From positions 434,001 through 498,000 of the forward strand of contig NZ_JAGHRJ010000002.1 in the NCBI RefSeq assembly GCF_017743865.1: a DNA stretch of 64,000 nt, given 5' to 3'. The notes beneath the pieces were generated by a model. It searched no databases, was not told the origin of the DNA, and was given only the letters and a program-made list of their open reading frames with translations. Shown here piece after piece: positions 51,112 through 61,111 of this stretch (position 1 is the first letter of the stretch; each line of letters starts with the position of its first letter). A program made the translations under genes and the position numbers. The stretch is from Labrenzia sp. R4_2 (GTDB taxonomy: Bacteria; Pseudomonadota; Alphaproteobacteria; Rhizobiales; Stappiaceae).

Positions 51112-52575
51112 ATGGCAAAGCTTTCTTCAGAAGAAATTTTCCAGATCCTGCTGGGCACCGAACACGCGGGTAACTCCGCAACGGTTTACCGGGTTTCCTT
51201 TGCTGTCCCGAATTCGCTTCTGGGTCAAAGTCAGGGTGGCAACAACAGCGGCTTTTCGTTTGGGATTGTGCAGCTTGATGCCGGATCCAACAGTTTTGCG
51301 CAGTCTGCTTTGACATCGATCCTGCAGACAGCACGCGACACCGGCAACCTGACAAGCTCTCAATTCACGCATTTGAGCCAATATGTTGGTGCCAGCCGGC
51401 CGGACCTAAATCCGAACCTTGCGTCCACATATGCTGTAGACCGGGTCTTTTTGAACGACACCATTTTTGGCCAGCAATACGCTCAGGACATCGTCGATCA
51501 ATACAGCCAGCTTTACATCGAGAGTTCGCTGCTCCCGACCCTGACAACCTTTCTCGACACAATGGAAGACCGCTGGAGCACAGGCACTGCGTTTAACAGC
51601 AGCCATCCGGATTACGCATCGGCTCTCGCGATGATCACTTCAGTCGCAAACCGGTTCGGGTCGATACGCGAAACAACAGCGCATTTTCTGGATACCGAGC
51701 CAAGCAGTCTGGCAGTCGTCAAAGCAAGGTTTGATCAGCTCGCAGCGACAACCGTCGTCGAACCAGAGGATTGGGATCTTGTACTGATTGGTGCCGATCT
51801 ATGGCAAAGCACCTTTGGAACAACGAACGGAGATGACATCCTTCAAGGAACGGCTGGACATGACAGCTTGTTCGGCGGGAATGGCAATGATCAACTCACC
51901 GGCGGCCTTGGAGATGATGTCCTTGATGGCGGTAACGGTACGGATACCGTCGTGTTTTCGGGAACCCGGGAACAATATGCCATATTCACTGGCAGCGACG
52001 GACGGATCATGGTGGCCGATACCGTTGCCAACCGGGATGGCCGGGACATCGCGGCAAACTTTGAGACGATCCAGTTCTCCGGCGCCACACTCGACATTTC
52101 AACCGCCTTGATCGAGCCGTCTGACACGGACAACAGCGCATTTCAGATCTATCGTTTCTACAACTCCGACACGGGCGCCCATTTCTTCACATCGAGCATT
52201 GAAGAGCGCAACGCGGTGATCGAGACGCTGCCGAGTTTCGTCTACGAGGGCAACAGTTACGACAGCAACGTCGCTGCAAGTGATGGAACGGCCGTCTATC
52301 GTTTTTATAACTCAGACACCGGTGTTCATTTTTACACCGCGTCCGAGGCAGAGCGCGATACGGTGCTGGACCAATTGCCGAGCTATTCGCTGGAAGGGAT
52401 CAGCTACTTCGCATCGCCGGATGACAGCAACGGCGGACAGGCGCTCTACAGGTTCTACAACACATCCAACGGAACTCATTTCTACACCGTCTCTGAAGCC
52501 GAACGGGATTCGATCATACAAACGCTGGGTCACTACTCCTATGAAGGTGTCGCATACTTTGTTGAATTTGCCTGA
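51112..52575 (+). CDS. RTX calcium-binding protein with three DUF5648 repeats
   Basis: A 487-residue protein with no N-terminal signal. Residues 1-235 are unrecognised but contain SGFSFGIVQLDAGSN, a pattern seen near the active site of some wall hydrolases. Residues 238-282 are RTX nonapeptides (GTNGDDILQGTAGHDSLFGG, NGNDQLTGGLGDDVLDGG) that bind calcium and indicate type I secretion. Three C-terminal DUF5648 units, near 346-386, 395-434 and 445-485, each begin YRFYNSDTG-HF-T and end EG-SY; these repeats are known from secreted, often wall-active proteins. No T1SS genes adjoin. No clear ribosome site precedes the ATG. Confidence 0.75.
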   Translation: MAKLSSEEIFQILLGTEHAGNSATVYRVSFAVPNSLLGQSQGGNNSGFSFGIVQLDAGSNSFAQSALTSILQTARDTGNLTSSQFTHLSQYVGASRPDLNPNLASTYAVDRVFLNDTIFGQQYAQDIVDQYSQLYIESSLLPTLTTFLDTMEDRWSTGTAFNSSHPDYASALAMITSVANRFGSIRETTAHFLDTEPSSLAVVKARFDQLAATTVVEPEDWDLVLIGADLWQSTFGTTNGDDILQGTAGHDSLFGGNGNDQLTGGLGDDVLDGGNGTDTVVFSGTREQYAIFTGSDGRIMVADTVANRDGRDIAANFETIQFSGATLDISTALIEPSDTDNSAFQIYRFYNSDTGAHFFTSSIEERNAVIETLPSFVYEGNSYDSNVAASDGTAVYRFYNSDTGVHFYTASEAERDTVLDQLPSYSLEGISYFASPDDSNGGQALYRFYNTSNGTHFYTVSEAERDSIIQTLGHYSYEGVAYFVEFA

Positions 52576-52715
52576 GAAACTTTGCTGAGGTGAAGGTCTT
52601 GTCCGCGCTTAAGATCGACGGTTTGAGACTTCAGTGCCATTGACCAAGCCTGTAAACTTCTTCCATCTTCAACAACAGACTGGATTGGCGGCGTCCTTGC
52701 TGATAAAGGCCAGCC

Positions 52716-53201
52716 ATGGCTAACGACTCCACCCTTTCGCTGGAAGACTTCATTGCCGCGGTTCCAGACCGCACACGACTGCTCGGTCTCGACCTCGGCA
52801 CGAAAACAATCGGCCTTGCGCTCTCAGATCTCGGCCGCGGTATTGCGAGCCCGATGGAAACAATCCGGCGCAAGAAATTCACACTGGACGCCGAGCAGCT
52901 CTTGAAGATCTGCAGCGAACAGGGTGTCGGGGGTCTCGTGCTCGGTCTTCCGCTCAACATGGACGGAACCGAAGGCCCGCGTGTCCAGGCCACCCGGGCC
53001 TTTACACGGAACTTGGCGCCCAAGACCGATCTGCCCATGACTTTCTGGGACGAACGCCTCTCAACGGCCGCCGTGACCCGGACACTTCTCGAAGCGGACT
53101 CTAGCCGGGCAAAGCGCGCTGAAGTCGTCGACAAGATGGCCGCCGCCTACATCCTTCAAGGCTTCCTCGACCGGCTCGGTTTTATGGGCCTCGACACCTG
53201 A
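52716..53201 (+). CDS. ruvX: Pre-16S rRNA processing nuclease / Holliday junction resolvase RuvX (YqgF)
   Basis: A 161-residue RNase-H-fold protein with [17 protein letters not shown] at the N-terminus, [25 protein letters not shown] and a C-terminal [15 protein letters not shown], all typical of YqgF/RuvX. The family trims the 5' end of pre-16S rRNA and may act on recombination intermediates. The first 18 residues ([18 protein letters not shown]) extend past the usual start. It precedes the AEC transporter gene by 72 bp. Confidence 0.93.
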   Translation: MANDSTLSLEDFIAAVPDRTRLLGLDLGTKTIGLALSDLGRGIASPMETIRRKKFTLDAEQLLKICSEQGVGGLVLGLPLNMDGTEGPRVQATRAFTRNLAPKTDLPMTFWDERLSTAAVTRTLLEADSSRAKRAEVVDKMAAAYILQGFLDRLGFMGLDT

Positions 53202-53273
53202 TCTTTTTCCCTCCTCAGCGCTGGACGCCAGATCTGCTGGTGACCGGCGCGATCTGATGAAAACCCTTTTCCC

Positions 53274-54200
53274 ATGCAAATGATATTCTTCGCCCTCGCC
53301 CCGGTCATCCTCGTGATTGCCTCTGGATACCTGCTCGCGCGCGCCAATCTGATCAGCGGCGAACAATGGGTGGGCGTCGAACGTCTTGCCTATTTCGTTT
53401 TGTTCCCAGCCGTTCTGTTTCGCACGATAGCTCTCGCCGACTTTTCAAGCGTCCCAACCTTCGACATGGGTGCTGCTCTCTTGTCTGCGATCGTTACGCT
53501 TGCTGTTGCGCTGCTTGCCGCGCGGACATTGATCGAGAAGATCTGGGGCATCCCGGCTGTCCGCTTCACATCAATCTTTCAGGGCTCTTTGCGCTGGAAC
53601 GCCATGATCGCTCTTGCGCTAGCCGCCAATATCGGCGGTCAAACGGCACTCGCCATGTTGGCGGTGGCGATGGTGTTCATGATCCCGATCCTGAACGGCG
53701 CCAGCATCGTTGTCCTGTCGTGGTATGCCAGCGGAACCACACCGAATTTTTCAAAGATCCTCAAAGACCTTTTCACCAATCCCTTCATCCTGTCGATCTT
53801 TGCCGGTGTCCTGATGAACCTCAGCGGCTTGACAATGCCGACTGTCGTTGATGACACGCTGGAGATCTTCGCGCAGGCCGCCCTGCCGATCGGCATCATC
53901 TGTGTGGGTGCAGGATTGGACCTGAGCTCCCTGCGCCGTCCAGGCCCTGCACTCACCATGGGCACCTTCCTTCGGCCGGTCTTCATGCCGCTGCTCGCCT
54001 TCCTGTTTGCGAACCTTTACTGCGTGACTGGTCAGGCGCTGACGGTCATCATCATCGCCTCAGCGGTTCCTTGCGCCAGCAACTCTTACCTCCTCGCCCG
54101 CCAGCTTGGCGGGGATGCAAAGTTGATGGCCGAGATCATCACGCTGCAGACTCTCGCTGCGACCGTGACCATCCCGCTTGCGCTGCTGCTTTTCACTTAA
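53274..54200 (+). CDS. AEC-family transporter
   Basis: A 308-residue membrane protein with about ten helices, as in auxin efflux carrier (AEC) family exporters of organic acids and other metabolites. Typical segments are ILVIASGYLLARANLI, the VGVERLAYFVLFPAVLFRT region, and a C-terminal CASNSYLLARQLGGDAKL. The substrate is not determinable. Its stop overlaps that of the convergent aidB by three bases (TTAA). Confidence 0.87.
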   Translation: MQMIFFALAPVILVIASGYLLARANLISGEQWVGVERLAYFVLFPAVLFRTIALADFSSVPTFDMGAALLSAIVTLAVALLAARTLIEKIWGIPAVRFTSIFQGSLRWNAMIALALAANIGGQTALAMLAVAMVFMIPILNGASIVVLSWYASGTTPNFSKILKDLFTNPFILSIFAGVLMNLSGLTMPTVVDDTLEIFAQAALPIGIICVGAGLDLSSLRRPGPALTMGTFLRPVFMPLLAFLFANLYCVTGQALTVIIIASAVPCASNSYLLARQLGGDAKLMAEIITLQTLAATVTIPLALLLFT

Positions 54201-55876
54201 GCCGCTAGCGGATAGAGCTTTTCCACGATCCCTGCGGCATCAACATCAGCCGGCAGAATGCCGTAGGTCGAGCGCCAACCGCCAGAAAGCCGCGTTTTTG
54301 CAAAGGCATCTGCAACATCACCCAACTGCAACTCTTTCAAAGCTGCAGCGGCGGCTGTAAGGGCAAGGCGTTCCGTTAGAACTCGGGCATGAGCCGGATC
54401 TGCGAGCGCCTGCGCGGCAAGGTTGGGCAAGCCACTGCATGCCGCATCAAGAGCCGCATCCCCACTTTTCGAGAGTTCACCCAGCACAAGGTCTGGCGCT
54501 TCGGGATGGCGGCCAAGCGCTCGTAGGACATCCAGCGCCATGACATTGCCGGAGCCCTCCCAGATCGGATTGACCGGCGCATCTCTGTATATGCGAGCCA
54601 TATCAAAATCCTCGACATAGCCATTGCCGCCGAGACACTCCATCGCCTCGTAAGTCAAGGCAGGCCCCGTCTTGCAGATCCAATACTTGATCGCAGGGGT
54701 CAGCAAACGGGCGTAAGCAGCCTCAACCGGATCTGTCTCTGCCTTCGCTGCCGCTCGCGCAAGGCGCAAGGACAGCGCCGTGGCAGCGGCCACATCCAGA
54801 GCCATGTCGGCGAGGACTGCGGTCATCAACGGCTGGTCGATCAAATAGGCACCGAAGGTTTTGCGGTGTCGGCAATGGTGGACGGCGCGGCTAAGCGCTG
54901 CCCGCATCTGCCCGGCTGAGCCCAGCGCACAATCGATCCGGGTCGGTGTCACCATGTCGATGATGGTTGCAATGCCACGCCCCTCGTCGCCGAGCAGATA
55001 TCCCTCGGCACGGTGGAATTCGACTTCGGAGGAGGCGTTCGATTTGTTGCCGAGCTTGTCCTTCAGGCGCTGGAAGCGCAGGCCGTTGACCCGGCCGTCG
55101 GACAAAATCCGCGGGATCAGAAAACAGCTCGGTCCATTTGCTGTCTTTGCCAGCACAAGGAATGCATCACACATGGGAGCTGAGAAGAACCACTTGTGCC
55201 CGGTGATTGCGTAGCTTCCTTGATTGCCCACCTCGGCCGTCGAGGAAATGGCCCGGAGATCCGTACCGCCCTGCTTTTCCGTCATGCCCATCCCGATGGT
55301 GATGCCGGTCTTTTCCTGCATCGGAAGGAAACGGGGATCATAAGTCCGGGTTTGCATCTTCGGCAGAAGGTCTTCGCAAACTTCCGGATACTGCGCCATC
55401 ACGGCTGCTGCCGCGTTTGTCATGGTGATCGGGCATGTATGCCCGGTTTCTGCCTGTGACGTTAAGAAGAACTTGGCAGCGCGCGCAACTTGGGTCGATA
55501 CGCCGCCATCCAGCAAAGCGCTATGCATCCCAGCCGAAAAGCTGTGCGCCATAAGTTCATGATAGGCCGGATGGAATTCGACCTGATCCGACCGGCGGCC
55601 ATGGCGGTCATGGGTTTTAAGGGCCGGAAGATGGATGTTCGCCTGCCGCCCGAGCTCCAGAAACGTCTCAACTCCCACCTCGGCGCCATGAGCAAGGACG
55701 TCCTTCAACTCCCCGGCTGAAACATGCTCGGAGACTGCGGCCAAAAGAAGCGGATCACCCGCCGCCAGATTGGACCCGCCATATGGTGGAGCCTGGTTGA
55801 AAACGTCATGCGTTGCAAAGGCTTCCACCCCGGCGTCGCTTGAGGTCTGGACAGCTTCGCTCAGATGGTTTGCCAT
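54197..55876 (-). CDS. aidB: AidB-family acyl-CoA dehydrogenase homologue
   Basis: A 559-residue flavoprotein. The N-terminal part HDVFNQAPPYGGSNLAAGDP and the segment QVEFHPAYHELMAHSF align with E. coli AidB rather than with ordinary acyl-CoA dehydrogenases. The later motifs GMGMTEKQGGTDLR, GNKSNASSEVEF and NPIWEGSGNVMALDVLR confirm the family. AidB binds DNA and FAD and is part of the adaptive response to alkylation in E. coli; no ada or alkB gene is nearby. The ATG at 55876 is preceded by GAGGAGG; an earlier ATG at 56038 was rejected. Confidence 0.93.
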   Translation of the reverse strand: MANHLSEAVQTSSDAGVEAFATHDVFNQAPPYGGSNLAAGDPLLLAAVSEHVSAGELKDVLAHGAEVGVETFLELGRQANIHLPALKTHDRHGRRSDQVEFHPAYHELMAHSFSAGMHSALLDGGVSTQVARAAKFFLTSQAETGHTCPITMTNAAAAVMAQYPEVCEDLLPKMQTRTYDPRFLPMQEKTGITIGMGMTEKQGGTDLRAISSTAEVGNQGSYAITGHKWFFSAPMCDAFLVLAKTANGPSCFLIPRILSDGRVNGLRFQRLKDKLGNKSNASSEVEFHRAEGYLLGDEGRGIATIIDMVTPTRIDCALGSAGQMRAALSRAVHHCRHRKTFGAYLIDQPLMTAVLADMALDVAAATALSLRLARAAAKAETDPVEAAYARLLTPAIKYWICKTGPALTYEAMECLGGNGYVEDFDMARIYRDAPVNPIWEGSGNVMALDVLRALGRHPEAPDLVLGELSKSGDAALDAACSGLPNLAAQALADPAHARVLTERLALTAAAAALKELQLGDVADAFAKTRLSGGWRSTYGILPADVDAAGIVEKLYPLAA

Positions 55877-56131
55877 AACGTTTCCTCCTCCCGATGAGCA
55901 CTTTACTGCCCTTGTCAGTTTACGTAAGCGTAACAAGATAGTGGAAATCAATGCAACCACCGACCGTTGTGCAGTGCGCACGCGCGCCGATAGACGCTTG
56001 GTCAGATTGAAGAATGCACCGCTTTCGAATTTGACCAATTGATCAAAGTCTTAGTCAGCATGTGGACAGTGGGTAGAGACCTGATTCCGGCCTTGTGTGC
56101 AGCCGTGTTCCACCTTAAGAAGATGATCTCG

Positions 56132-57088
56132 ATGAGCGAGCAAGAATCCTATCGAGACAACCCTTTCCCCCATCGTCATTTGCTGGGCATTGAGGGTCTT
56201 CACCCCCACGAAATACTGGGCCTTCTGGACCGTGCCGAAGAGGCCGTGGAGATTTCCCGGCAAGTGCACAAGCGCAAGCATGTGCTGCAGGGCCGGACAC
56301 AGATCAACCTCTTCTTCGAAGCCTCAACGCGCACACAAAGCTCGTTCGAGCTGGCCGGAAAACGTCTTGGCGCAGACGTCATGAACATGGCGGTCTCCCA
56401 GTCGTCGGTGAAAAAGGGCGAGACCCTGATCGACACGGCCGCGACCCTCAATGCCATGCACCCGGACTTGCTGGTAGTCCGCCATCATGCAGCCGGCGCG
56501 GTTCATCTGCTGGCCCGGAAGGTTGGCTGCGCGGTGGTCAATGCAGGCGACGGCCCGCATGAGCACCCGACACAAGCCCTTCTCGACGCGCTGACCATCC
56601 GCCGCCACAAGGGCAAGATCGCCCGGTTGACGGTGGCGATTTGCGGCGACATTGCGCATTCGCGCGTTGCCCGTTCCAACATCATCCTGTTGAACGCGCT
56701 CGGTGCCCGGGTCCGGGTGATCGCCCCGTCCACGCTCCTGCCCTCCGGGATCGCCCAAATGGGCGCAGAGGTCTATCAGGACATGCGCGAAGGGCTGAAA
56801 GGCGCGGACATCGTCATGATGTTGCGGCTGCAGCGCGAGCGCATGAATGGGGCCTTCATCCCGTCCGTCCGGGAGTACTACCGCTATTATGGTCTTGATG
56901 CGGAGAAGCTGTCGCACGCCAAGGACGATGCGCTCGTCATGCATCCCGGCCCCATGAACCGCGGTGTCGAGATCGACCCTGCAATCGCCGACGGGCCGCA
57001 AAGCCTCATCCGCGAACAGGTCGAAATGGGCGTTGCCGTACGTATGGCCGTGCTTGAAGCGCTCGCCGACAACCTACCAACAGCTTGA
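56132..57088 (+). CDS. pyrB: Aspartate carbamoyltransferase, catalytic subunit
   Basis: The enzyme forms carbamoyl aspartate in pyrimidine synthesis. It has 318 residues from [12 protein letters not shown]. The carbamoyl-phosphate loop [12 protein letters not shown] has STRT at 65-68; later motifs are [14 protein letters not shown] and [11 protein letters not shown]. The frame is open upstream to 56039 and an ATG at 56123 is also possible. Downstream, 19 bp away, lies a degenerate dihydroorotase homologue. This pair recalls the pyrB-pyrC' dodecamer of Pseudomonas, in which PyrC' is needed for holoenzyme assembly. Confidence 0.95.
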   Translation: MSEQESYRDNPFPHRHLLGIEGLHPHEILGLLDRAEEAVEISRQVHKRKHVLQGRTQINLFFEASTRTQSSFELAGKRLGADVMNMAVSQSSVKKGETLIDTAATLNAMHPDLLVVRHHAAGAVHLLARKVGCAVVNAGDGPHEHPTQALLDALTIRRHKGKIARLTVAICGDIAHSRVARSNIILLNALGARVRVIAPSTLLPSGIAQMGAEVYQDMREGLKGADIVMMLRLQRERMNGAFIPSVREYYRYYGLDAEKLSHAKDDALVMHPGPMNRGVEIDPAIADGPQSLIREQVEMGVAVRMAVLEALADNLPTA

Positions 57089-57107
57089 ACCCCAGAGGAC
57101 AAACATC

Positions 57108-58409
57108 GTGGCACTCGACACACCCAAACCTCTGGTTCTCTCAAACGCCAGAGTGATTGATCCGGCGAGGGATCTGGACGCCCCCGGATCGATCATCATC
57201 GCCGACGGGACCATTCTTGCCGCCGGGCCGGAAGCCGCCAATCAGGGCGCGCCTTACGGCGCCGAACTCATCGACTGTAAGGGCGCCATCGCCTGCCCCG
57301 GCCTCATCGACATGTGCGTGTCGGTCGGAGAACCGGGGGCAGAACACCGCGAAACGCTCGCAAGCGCCTCGGAAGCCGCTGCGGCCGGCGGCATCACCAC
57401 CATCTGCACCATGCCGGACACCGATCCGGTGATTGACGATCCGGCGCTGGTCGACTTCATCCATCGCCGCGCCCGCGACACGGCGAGCGTCAACGTTCTA
57501 CCGCTTGCCGCCCTCACCAAGGGTCTTGAGGGCGTCGAAATGACCGAGATCGGCCTCTTGAAGGAAGCTGGTGCAGTCGCCTTCAGCAACGGACACAAAT
57601 CCGTGCAGAACCCGCAAATCTTACGCCGGATCATGACCTATGCCCGCGATTTCGATGCGCTTGTGATCCACCACACCGAAGACCCAGCCCTTGCCGGCGG
57701 CGTCATGAACGCCGGGCTCAATGCCAGCTGGAAGGGCCTCTCCGGCGTGCCGCGGGAAGCGGAAATCATCATGCTGGAGCGCGATCTGCGCCTCGTTGGG
57801 ATGTCCAAAGGCAAATACCATGCGAACCTGATCTCGACGTCTGACAGCGCCGACATCATCCGCACCGGAAAAGGCCGTGGGCTGAACATCACGGCAGGGA
57901 TTTCGATCAATCACTTGACGCATAATGAAAACGACATCGGTGCCTACCGCACCTTCTTCAAGATGTCGCCGCCCTTGCGCGATGAAGACGACCGGCAGGC
58001 GATGATCGCCGCGATTGCAGACGGCACAATTGACATCATCTGCTCCAATCACGACCCGCAGGACGTGGAAACCAAACGCCACCCCTGGGCGGAAGCTGAA
58101 GACGGCGCGATCGGCCTTGAAACCCTGCTTGCGGCGAGCCTGCGCCTGTACCACGCAGAACAAGTGGATCTGAAAACATTGCTTGCAGCGATGTCATGCA
58201 ATCCGGCAAACCGGCTTGGACTGGAAACCGGACGTCTTTCAAAAGGCGCGCCGGCCGATGTCATTGTCTTTGACCTCGACCGCCCCTGGGTTCTGGAAAA
58301 AAGCGCCATCCGCTCGCGCTCCAAGAACTCCCCGTTCGAAGACGCCCGTTTCTCAGGCCGCGTGATGCGCACCGTGGTCGGCGGCAAAACCGTCTTCGCG
58401 CATGGGTAA
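57108..58409 (+). CDS. Dihydroorotase-like protein PyrC', probably non-catalytic
   Basis: A 433-residue protein with the dihydroorotase fold, GTG start behind AGAGGAC. The metal-binding motif HxH of true dihydroorotases (GLIDxHVHLREPG) reads GLIDMCVSVGEPG, so both histidines are Cys and Ser. The later His-containing HVST-type motif is NLISTSDSA, and DHAPH is SNHDPQD. With several of the metal ligands gone, catalysis is not expected. Homologues next to pyrB in other Rhizobiales show the same changes, and Pseudomonas PyrC' is known to stabilise ATCase. A true dihydroorotase must be encoded elsewhere. Confidence 0.9.
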   Translation: MALDTPKPLVLSNARVIDPARDLDAPGSIIIADGTILAAGPEAANQGAPYGAELIDCKGAIACPGLIDMCVSVGEPGAEHRETLASASEAAAAGGITTICTMPDTDPVIDDPALVDFIHRRARDTASVNVLPLAALTKGLEGVEMTEIGLLKEAGAVAFSNGHKSVQNPQILRRIMTYARDFDALVIHHTEDPALAGGVMNAGLNASWKGLSGVPREAEIIMLERDLRLVGMSKGKYHANLISTSDSADIIRTGKGRGLNITAGISINHLTHNENDIGAYRTFFKMSPPLRDEDDRQAMIAAIADGTIDIICSNHDPQDVETKRHPWAEAEDGAIGLETLLAASLRLYHAEQVDLKTLLAAMSCNPANRLGLETGRLSKGAPADVIVFDLDRPWVLEKSAIRSRSKNSPFEDARFSGRVMRTVVGGKTVFAHG

Positions 58410-58427
58410 GTAACCGTCTGGCCGATG

Positions 58428-58991
58428 TCAGGCCGGGTTCTCTTCAAGCCACACCATGACATCGGCAGCGTTCCGGTCGGGCGGAAACACCGGATAGAAC
58501 GCCTTGATCACAACGCCGTCCCGGGCGATCAACGTCAGGCGCTTTAAAAGCGTCTGACCATCGGCTTCGAAGGACGGCAAATCAAGGGCATTCGTGAGGG
58601 TGAGATCCGCGTCCGACAACAGCGGAAACGGCAAATGAAGCCGCTCGACGGCCTCCACCTGATAGGCGGTCGATTGGGTGGACAGACCGAAGATATGAGT
58701 GGCCCCAAGGGCCGAAAGCTCTTTGAAATGATCCCGGAATGCACAGGACTGCGGTGTGCAGCCTCGAGCACCGGGGATCATGTCCCAGCCGTCCGGCAAC
58801 GGCACGCCCGGCTGCCCTGTCTTGGGGTAGATGTAAATCACGCTGGTTCCGGTTAGATTTGCCAGCTGCACCTTGCTACCGTCCGTAGCCGCCAAGTCCA
58901 GGGGAGGCAGCGTCATACCCTCAACACGCGCAGCCGTACCGTCATCCTCTGGCGCCGGTAACTTCGACCAATCCACATCTGTCAGGCTCAC
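58428..58991 (-). CDS. PrxQ/BCP-like peroxiredoxin
   Basis: A 187-residue AhpC/TSA-family thiol peroxidase. It has the pattern GARGCTPQSCAFRDHF, with peroxidatic C78 and a second cysteine, C83, five residues later, as in BCP/PrxQ proteins that form a local disulphide. It is convergent with pyrC' and divergent from plsY. The electron donor is probably thioredoxin; this is family knowledge. Confidence 0.88.
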   Translation of the reverse strand: MSLTDVDWSKLPAPEDDGTAARVEGMTLPPLDLAATDGSKVQLANLTGTSVIYIYPKTGQPGVPLPDGWDMIPGARGCTPQSCAFRDHFKELSALGATHIFGLSTQSTAYQVEAVERLHLPFPLLSDADLTLTNALDLPSFEADGQTLLKRLTLIARDGVVIKAFYPVFPPDRNAADVMVWLEENPA

Positions 58992-59140
58992 AGGATTTCT
59001 CCAGATTTCATTCGTGCTTTACATGAATTCCAAATCTGGAATTGCCCTGCAAGATGGCAAGGTTATAAGTTGTGCGCAAATGCCGCGACGACTGTTATCG
59101 ATAGCGGCAATGTTTTCTGGATGGGAAGAAACACCGAAAA

Positions 59141-59803
59141 ATGCCTGATCCGATCAGCTGGGAATTTGCCTGGCCCTATTATCTGGCCGCCCTCGCCTTT
59201 GGCTATTTGCTTGGCACCATTCCGTTTGGCCTGATCCTGACGAAACTTGGCGGACATGGGGATATCCGCAAGATCGGTTCGGGCAATATCGGCACCACGA
59301 ATGTGCTGCGCACAGGCAGCAAGAAACTGGCCGCCGCGACCCTTCTGGGCGACGGCCTGAAAGGCACCGTTGCGGTTCTGATTGCAGCCCGGTTTGGGCC
59401 GGATACAGCCTTGATTGCCGGTTTCGGCGCGTTTTTGGGTCACCTCTTCCCTGTCTGGCTGAAATTCAAGGGCGGCAAGGGCGTTGCCACCTATCTCGGC
59501 ATCCTCTTGGGCCTTTATTGGCCGATGTTCCTGATCGCCGCCCTCACCTGGGTCGGTATGGCGTTTGTTTTCCGCTATTCCTCTTTATCGGCCCTGACCG
59601 CCTCGGCTGTCACGCCGATTATTCTGTATTTCGGCTTCAGCCAGTTTCAGCTGGGCGAGATGTTTCTTGTTCTCACGCTCTTGCTCTGGGCTAAACATCA
59701 CGAGAATATCGGCCGGCTCCTCAAGGGACAGGAGAGCAAGATCGGCAAAAAATCGAAACCGGCAGAGGTCTCGGCCTCCGAGCGCCCCCCGGGAGACGGG
59801 TGA
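59141..59803 (+). CDS. plsY: Acyl-phosphate:glycerol-3-phosphate acyltransferase
   Basis: The membrane enzyme of the first step in phospholipid synthesis, moving an acyl group from acyl-phosphate to glycerol-3-phosphate. It has 220 residues, several helices and the three PlsY motifs: [37 protein letters not shown] and a final [20 protein letters not shown]. The C-terminal 15 residues are a polar extension. The stop overlaps the GTG start of dprA (GTGA). Confidence 0.95.
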   Translation: MPDPISWEFAWPYYLAALAFGYLLGTIPFGLILTKLGGHGDIRKIGSGNIGTTNVLRTGSKKLAAATLLGDGLKGTVAVLIAARFGPDTALIAGFGAFLGHLFPVWLKFKGGKGVATYLGILLGLYWPMFLIAALTWVGMAFVFRYSSLSALTASAVTPIILYFGFSQFQLGEMFLVLTLLLWAKHHENIGRLLKGQESKIGKKSKPAEVSASERPPGDG

Positions 59804-60936
59804 GCCGGCCGGCGCACGATAAAACCCTTCGCCTCTCAGAGGCCCAGCGTCTTGCCTGGCTCCGGTTAATACGCTCAGAAAATGTTGGTCCCACCACGTT
59901 CCGTGACCTTCTGAACCACACCGGGTCTGCTGAAAAAGCTCTGGAACGTCTTCCCGAGCTCTCCAGGCGGGGCGGCAAGAAAAGCTATCGGCTTTGCACA
60001 CAAGACGACGCCGAAGCCGAAGTTGAGGCCCACGTCCGGTCCGGTGCCCGCCTTGTGGCCCTTGGCGAGCCGGAGTATCCGCCGCACCTGCGCCACATCG
60101 ACGGTCCGCCACCTCTGTTGTCCGTGAAGGGGGGATCCGTTACTGCCCGGCCCAAGACGCTGGCGATCGTCGGGGCGCGCAATGCTTCGCTATCTGGCCG
60201 GAAACTAGCTGGTATGTTTGCCCGTGATCTTGGCAGCGCGGATTTCGTCATCGCCTCCGGTCTTGCCCGCGGCATTGATGCTGCTGCGCACGAAGCAGCG
60301 CTTTCAACGGGGACCGTGGCTGTCTTTGCCGGAGGGATCGATGTGCTCTACCCGAGTGATCATGACCGGCTTTTGGCGGCAATTCTTCAAACTGGCGGCG
60401 CTGTGATCAGCGAAATGCCGTTTGGCTGGAAACCGCGCGGGCGCGATTTTCCCCGGCGCAACCGGCTGATTTCCGGCGTCTCGCTCGGTGTCATCGTGAT
60501 CGAAGCGGCCAAGAAATCTGGGTCACTTCACACGGCGCGGTTTGCGCTGGAGCAGAACCGGGACATTTTTGCAGTTCCCGGCTCTCCGCTTGATCCGCGC
60601 TCGGACGGCGCCAACAGCCTTATCCGCCAGGGCGCGGCACTGGTGACAAACGTCAAAGACGTTCTGGAGGATCTCGGCGGCCGGATCGAACCTGTCCTGC
60701 CGTTCGATCAGGACTTGCATGAACCGGACAAGGACCTCTTTTCGGCAGTCCAGGAACCGGATGAAAGCTTGCGCACCCGCATCATTTCTGCCCTTGGCCC
60801 CACACCGGTCGATCTGGACGAACTGATCCGGTTTGCGGACGTGCCGCCGCGGATGGTGCACATCATTTTACTGGAACTTGAACTTGCCGGACGGCTGGAA
60901 CGGCACCGCGGCAATAAAATATCGCTGCTTTTATAA
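59800..60936 (+). CDS. dprA: DNA-processing protein DprA
   Basis: A 378-residue protein that loads RecA on incoming single-stranded DNA during natural transformation and recombination. It has the Rossmann-like fold with [60 protein letters not shown] and [14 protein letters not shown]-terminal winged helix ([18 protein letters not shown]) is present. Starts at GTG overlapping the plsY stop, behind GGGAG, so the two are coupled. Confidence 0.94.
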   Translation: MSRPAHDKTLRLSEAQRLAWLRLIRSENVGPTTFRDLLNHTGSAEKALERLPELSRRGGKKSYRLCTQDDAEAEVEAHVRSGARLVALGEPEYPPHLRHIDGPPPLLSVKGGSVTARPKTLAIVGARNASLSGRKLAGMFARDLGSADFVIASGLARGIDAAAHEAALSTGTVAVFAGGIDVLYPSDHDRLLAAILQTGGAVISEMPFGWKPRGRDFPRRNRLISGVSLGVIVIEAAKKSGSLHTARFALEQNRDIFAVPGSPLDPRSDGANSLIRQGAALVTNVKDVLEDLGGRIEPVLPFDQDLHEPDKDLFSAVQEPDESLRTRIISALGPTPVDLDELIRFADVPPRMVHIILLELELAGRLERHRGNKISLLL

Positions 60937-61111
60937 GGATATTTTCCCCATATATGTCAGTGGATAACCTCTCTGCAAAACGGACAGCTTGACCCCGGTC
61001 GCGCAAAGGTCCATTTGACACGCGGCGCATGATCCGTGATCGTCTGCGCCACAAAACCAGCTTCTCTCCCGGGCAAACTCCTCCGTCCCGGCACAAAAAA
61101 TTTGGGTAAGA

